DNA from: G039029935 sp039029935
GTDB taxonomy: Bacteria > Chloroflexota > Anaerolineae > Caldilineales > Caldilineaceae
NCBI GenBank assembly: GCA_039029935.1
Contig: JBCCFC010000460.1
Location: 1-9,499 of the forward strand
DNA: 9,499 bases
Reading direction: 5' to 3'
Shown: positions 6,304-9,499 of the stretch, one piece after another
Layout of the letters: each line of letters opens with the position of its first letter
Position numbering within the stretch: the stretch's first letter is position 1
Translations under genes and position numbers: made by a program
Notes under the pieces: generated by a model
Seen by the model: only the letters and a program-made list of their open reading frames with translations
The model's database searches: none
Told to the model about the DNA's origin: nothing

Positions 6304-9300
6304 CTATTTTCTCAGGACAGGCAAATAGATGGAGTACATTGTCTCATCGCCTTGCTCTGGCTCTGCTGGCTCAGTTGGCTGAGTTGGCTGAGTTGGCTCT
6401 GCTGGCTCAGTTGGCTGAGTTGGCTCAGTTGGCTCAGTTGGCTCAGTTGGCAACGTGCTTTGGAAAGTTTGTGTTGTACCACCAATGGTAATGCGCATAT
6501 CGCTTTCTCCATCCCAGCTACCAAAATCCATGGCCGCCTCATCCTCTGCCCCAACTTCAACGGCATCGTTGCTAAAGAAAAATTCGTTGCCATCTTTGTC
6601 AATGCGGAGTACCTCAAGCGCATAGGTATCGCTTGCGCCATCGTCATCCTCAAAGAGAAGTTGTTTGGTGTCCAAGTCAATCGTTGTGGTGATGGTCTTG
6701 AATGATTCCAGCACAAAGCCTTCAATCGAGAAGATGTAGCTGTCACCCTCTGGGTCTGGGTCCAGTGCAAAGTAGATATCCGGTCCCCACAGCCCTTCCT
6801 CGCTGGCATTAAAGGTCAACTGACGCCCATCGGGGCTGACCGTGATCAACAGGTCTTCGCCCTCGCTAATTTGGATAAACTCCAGCCCCACTGAGAAGCC
6901 TGGCCCATTGATCTGGAGATCACTGTCAACTGTACCCGTCAGGTAACGAGCGGCCACATAGACATCATACCAAGGATACATGCCATCCGTGACAACAGGC
7001 AGGCGATAGGTTGGCACAAGCTCTTGGCCTTGTCCACCAATATTTTCCGAAACAACTGCATCACTGAGTTCATTGATCTCTTGCTCTGTCTCAAAGTCAT
7101 AGCCAACCGCCTTGTTATTGGGGTCAACAATCAGCATTGCACCACCTTCACCCGTGAGGTTGAACTCCAGCATGGGTGTTGCGCCTTGACGTGCAAACTC
7201 GTCTGAGTTACAGAATGGGCATGCCCAGCCTGATGTCAGATGTGCGCTGGTTGGTCGCAATGCCAACGACTGTGTTCGTGCATCACCCTGCCAAGCACCG
7301 CTCTGCTCCGCGGGATTTAATGCCCCAAACGAATATAGCCATGTCTCGCGGTTGGTGTCAAAGATCATGTAACGCTCTTTATCCGGCCAGTTATTGTCAT
7401 AGAAATAGAGCCAGTAGATGCCGTTGCCCTTGTTCTCAATACCATATGGCGTGACCGCATGTCCTCCCTGCCCTTCTTGGAAAAATGCGAAGACATAGGG
7501 GTCGTTCGGGTTATTGTTAAACTGCTGACGAATCAGGTCCAATATCTGTGAAGGTTTCTGGCCGCTACCCCAATTCCATTGGTTAGAGCTGCCATTGGCT
7601 GGCGTGAATGACTGGCTAACAGCCCATTCGGTGATGCTGGCGCGGATAGGAACCTGTGGGTCTAGACCGATTGTCTGGTTGATGCCTGCTTGGAAATTGC
7701 TTGGGCTATCTGAATTATTGAAGAATCGCTGACTGGCAACAGCCATACCATAACAATGACCACCTGCAACCCCCTTTAGCTCTTGTTCTCGCCATTGACG
7801 TGCGGCGGCAGTCAAGACACAATCCTGTGCCGTGCTGCCCGTCCGACAGACATTGCTGGCGCCAAACATGCGAATCAACTGTCCAGGATTCAAATCTTGT
7901 GCATCGCTGTAGGTTGTACCACCCCAGTTTTCAAACTTAAACCCATTGGGGTTTGGACGGAAATTGATCGATGCCTCAAAACGGCTGTCACCACCGCTAC
8001 TGTCCGGTGTGGGCTGTGATGGCGGAACAGGTGGCGTGGTTGCCGTTGGCGTCGGTGTTGGTGGCACAGGTGTCGGCTGTTGTGGCGCACTGTCATCCAC
8101 TTCAATCACGAAATGCTCACCATTGTCCGTTTCATTGCTCTCGCGGATGAGGCCATTGGGTGAGCCATTGTCTGCCCAGCTATCGACGTAGAAATAGAGG
8201 TCTGTTGCGCCAAATGGCAGTGAGCCAGACCAGTTGGTATAGGCTTCATCGTAGCTGTCACTGTTCGAGGTCAACTCGATAGTCGCCCCTGCATTCAACC
8301 CGTCTACTGACCACTCAATACCCTGTTTGGGCGTAACTGAGCTATCCAGTTGAGTCCAATCCGACCCACCTTGATTGACTGGTGACGTTGGGTTGATGTA
8401 TAAATCAACATAGAATGCTTCTGTGACATCTTCACTACCCGTGTTGGCAACGACGAGACTGATCGATACGGCCTCGCCCGGCTGTGGATTGTCTGGGTTT
8501 AAGCTCAACTCTTGGATGGTGAGATTCGCATTTGACTGCCCCACTGCCCCGTCATCTTGCTGATCCTGTTGTGGGACAGACGTTGGTGCAATGGTGGGCA
8601 CGGCAGTTGGCATCGCTGTCGGTTCAACCGTTGGTGCAAAGGTAGGCACGGCAGTTGGCATCACCGTTGGTTCGCCCGTTGGTGCAAAGGTAGGCACGGG
8701 TGTCGGCATCATTGTCGGTTCAATCGTTGGTTCCGTTTGGGTATCGCCAAAAGTGATATGGGCCGCATTATCCGTCTCATCACTTTCTTCGATCAGTCCA
8801 TTTTCAGGGGTCAAAGACTCCGTGTCATCGAGTAATGCATAGACATCGACATAGACATAGAGGTCCGTTAGTCCAACAGGTAGCTGTCCCGACCATTCGG
8901 TGAATTCACCATCATAACTATCCGGCGTAGATGTAAGCTCAAGCGTTTCGTCGGCGGCAAGCCCCTCAACCACCCACTCAATCCCTTCGGTAGAGTCAAG
9001 TGTACTTTCTAGATCCAACCATGCTATCTCGCCTGTGGTAATCGGTGTCTCTGGATTCAGGTATAAATCGACAAAAAATGCATCAAAGATATCCTCGTTG
9101 CCATTGTTCTGAATCGTTACGGTGATAGTCACCTCATCCCCTGGCTGTGCATCAACCGGATCAAATGCCACATCTAGGACCGTCAGATTAGCAAAAAATG
9201 TCTGCGCTGGCTCATCAAACTGCTGTGCAGCATCAGCCTTGGCATAGAGACTGTCCCCACCTTGTACATATGCATCGCTGGATAGTTGCCCCCAAATCGG

Positions 9301-9351
9301 CAATAGTGCCAACAAAATCAACATCACGACTGTTCGTCGAAATCCTCTCAC
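6304..9351 (-). CDS. Large secreted protein: two CARDB domains, papain-like cysteine-peptidase-like core, LPxxxK-type tail
   Basis: This 1015-residue predicted exported protein may process or bind protein or peptide; activity is inferred only. GTG 9351 is chosen because AAGGAG precedes it by seven bases and it opens a good signal peptide (basic MRGFRRT, then a hydrophobic run to ~26). CARDB-type domains lie at ~54-203 and ~274-418, each ending in NGLI-x-ES-x-ETDN. Pro/Thr linkers follow each. Residues ~457-715 resemble a papain-like cysteine peptidase: Cys533 in GGHCYGMAVAS, His631 in GGHAVTPYG, and Asp/Asn 652-654 in YDNNWP form a plausible triad. CPFC (711-714) follows. A beta-rich C-terminal region of no recognised family (~720-965) leads to ten Pro-Thr/Ala-Glu/Gln triplets and the final IYLPVLRK. 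The terminator at 6227-6269 serves this gene. Its natural promoter is not visible because the upstream DNA changes abruptly to high-GC sequence. Confidence 0.87.
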   Translation of the reverse strand: MRGFRRTVVMLILLALLPIWGQLSSDAYVQGGDSLYAKADAAQQFDEPAQTFFANLTVLDVAFDPVDAQPGDEVTITVTIQNNGNEDIFDAFFVDLYLNPETPITTGEIAWLDLESTLDSTEGIEWVVEGLAADETLELTSTPDSYDGEFTEWSGQLPVGLTDLYVYVDVYALLDDTESLTPENGLIEESDETDNAAHITFGDTQTEPTIEPTMMPTPVPTFAPTGEPTVMPTAVPTFAPTVEPTAMPTAVPTIAPTSVPQQDQQDDGAVGQSNANLTIQELSLNPDNPQPGEAVSISLVVANTGSEDVTEAFYVDLYINPTSPVNQGGSDWTQLDSSVTPKQGIEWSVDGLNAGATIELTSNSDSYDEAYTNWSGSLPFGATDLYFYVDSWADNGSPNGLIRESNETDNGEHFVIEVDDSAPQQPTPVPPTPTPTATTPPVPPSQPTPDSSGGDSRFEASINFRPNPNGFKFENWGGTTYSDAQDLNPGQLIRMFGASNVCRTGSTAQDCVLTAAARQWREQELKGVAGGHCYGMAVASQRFFNNSDSPSNFQAGINQTIGLDPQVPIRASITEWAVSQSFTPANGSSNQWNWGSGQKPSQILDLIRQQFNNNPNDPYVFAFFQEGQGGHAVTPYGIENKGNGIYWLYFYDNNWPDKERYMIFDTNRETWLYSFGALNPAEQSGAWQGDARTQSLALRPTSAHLTSGWACPFCNSDEFARQGATPMLEFNLTGEGGAMLIVDPNNKAVGYDFETEQEINELSDAVVSENIGGQGQELVPTYRLPVVTDGMYPWYDVYVAARYLTGTVDSDLQINGPGFSVGLEFIQISEGEDLLITVSPDGRQLTFNASEEGLWGPDIYFALDPDPEGDSYIFSIEGFVLESFKTITTTIDLDTKQLLFEDDDGASDTYALEVLRIDKDGNEFFFSNDAVEVGAEDEAAMDFGSWDGESDMRITIGGTTQTFQSTLPTEPTEPTEPTQPTEPAEPTQPTQPTEPAEPEQGDETMYSIYLPVLRK
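6361..6450 (-). repeat. Ten 9-bp units encoding P(T/A)(E/Q)
   Basis: Exactly 90 bases encode ten tripeptides: PTE, PTQ and PAE in mixed order. They form a short, acidic and proline-rich stalk directly before the C-terminal IYLPVLRK tail. The DNA units are nearly identical, so copy number is likely to vary by slippage. Confidence 0.92.
8098..8532 (-). repeat. CARDB module, second copy
   Basis: It encodes residues ~274-418 of the secreted protein. It is a clear paralogue of the module at 8743-9192: both share the FxVDLY(L/I)NP, GIEW-V-GL, ELTS-DSYD, WSG-LP-G-TDLY-YVD and NGLI-ES-ETDN blocks in the same order. CARDB domains are Ig-like folds found in bacterial surface proteins. Confidence 0.85.
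8578..8721 (-). repeat. Three 48-bp units encoding a 16-residue Pro/Thr linker
   Basis: Three units of 16 residues follow the plan EPTxMPTxVPTxAPTx (x varied) and separate the two CARDB modules. This linker differs from the 24-bp array at 2637-2948 and the 9-bp array at 6361-6450 in both period and wording. Confidence 0.9.
8743..9192 (-). repeat. CARDB module, first copy
   Basis: It encodes residues ~54-203 and is the partner of the copy at 8098-8532. It is slightly longer, with an extra acidic segment (LLDDTESLTPE) before NGLIEESDETDN. The duplication is old enough that the DNA copies are no longer near-identical, although the protein blocks are well kept. Confidence 0.85.
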
Positions 9352-9494
9352 AGTGATACTCCTTGGACCAGCGAAAAGGTCGCCACGGCCGCGGAGATAC
9401 CGAGCGCGAGGGTACCGACCGCGGTCGTCGTGAACAGCGGAGAGCCTTGGAGCCCCCGAAGTGCGTGTGCCCCGTCGTGCATCCACCCCTTCAT
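9348..9494 (-). pseudogene. N-terminal fragment of an ADOP/MacB-type ABC permease, cut off after ~48 codons
   Basis: Read from ATG 9494, the frame gives MKGWMHDGAHALRGLQGSP followed by LFTTTAVGTLALGIS and AAVATFSLVQ. This matches, from family memory, the start of ADOP-type (FtsX/MacB-like) permeases: D-x-x-x-ALR-x-L-x-x-SP-x-F-T, then TLALGI, then FSLV. These full-length proteins have about 800 residues; here the frame ends at TGA 9350-9348. Third codon positions are almost all G or C, and composition is about 68% G+C against about 51% just downstream, so this frame is genuine high-GC coding sequence from another genomic context. The homology probably ends near 9365, where the composition changes. 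The TGA overlaps GTG 9351 by four bases, mimicking translational coupling. It is either an assembly chimera or a recombination scar. Confidence 0.72.
9359..9364 (-). promoter_or_regulatory. Ribosome-binding site supporting GTG 9351
   Basis: AAGGAG (9364 to 9359) precedes GTG 9351 by seven bases. The in-frame extension to 9486 has no such site, encodes an Arg-rich low-complexity peptide, and overlaps the better-supported permease frame. Confidence 0.75.
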
Positions 9495-9499
9495 CCCCC

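Noticed and set aside
6301..6705. + strand frames with Leu/Trp/Ser or AQLAEL repeats
   Set aside because: These are shadows of the 9-bp P(T/A)(E/Q) array on the - strand.
8591..8842. + strand frame rich in VGTAVGI repeats
   Set aside because: It is the shadow of the 48-bp linker units and the adjoining CARDB coding sequence.
9352..9486. N-terminal extension of the CARDB/cysteine-peptidase-like gene to GTG 9486
   Set aside because: It encodes an Arg-rich peptide with no signal sequence. A different frame in the same DNA matches a permease, and GTG 9351 has the ribosome-binding site.

Overview
The window looks like a short contig from a Chloroflexota bacterium (Caldilineae/Anaerolineae-like). 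The assignment is inferred from style, not from a marker gene. Two very large secreted proteins carry Thr/Pro linkers of the TNTATPVP type, DUF11, Calx-beta and CARDB modules, and a short C-terminal tail of the form hydrophobic-(F/Y)-L-P-x-x-x-(R/K). Base composition is about 50% G+C, except for the last ~135 bases, which are about 68%.

Layout, left to right. 1-284: AT-rich non-coding DNA starting with a poly-C run. 285-3647 (+): a 1120-residue secreted adhesin-like protein with a signal peptide, seven propeller-type repeats, DUF11, two Calx-beta domains, a 13-unit octapeptide linker, a DUF11-like domain and the terminal tail. 3655-3736: a long imperfect palindrome. 3762-3790: a near-consensus promoter. 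3876-4853 (+): a PfkB-family sugar kinase. 4850-4904: a strong hairpin shared by the convergent kinase and transporter genes. 4896-6203 (-): an MFS transporter of the monocarboxylate/YcxA-like type, most likely starting at TTG. 6227-6269: a Rho-independent terminator for the next gene. 6304-9351 (-): a 1015-residue secreted protein with two CARDB domains, a papain-like cysteine-peptidase-like core and the same type of C-terminal tail. 9348-9494 (-): the N-terminus of an ADOP/MacB-type permease in high-GC codons, fused directly to the start of the preceding gene.

Functionally there are two themes: surface or secreted multidomain proteins at both ends, and a small-molecule kinase plus transporter in the middle. 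The kinase and transporter are convergent and not co-transcribed, so no shared pathway is proven. Several gene starts differ from the longest ORF: 285 rather than 267, 3876 rather than 3789, 6203 rather than 6284, and 9351 rather than 9486. Each is supported by a ribosome-binding site, and two are also supported by a promoter or terminator that the longer reading frame would run through.

The most interesting items are the shared C-terminal tail (a candidate sorting signal), the secreted cysteine-peptidase-like protein, a possible family of transition-diverged palindromes, and the abrupt high-GC junction at the right end, which may be an assembly chimera.
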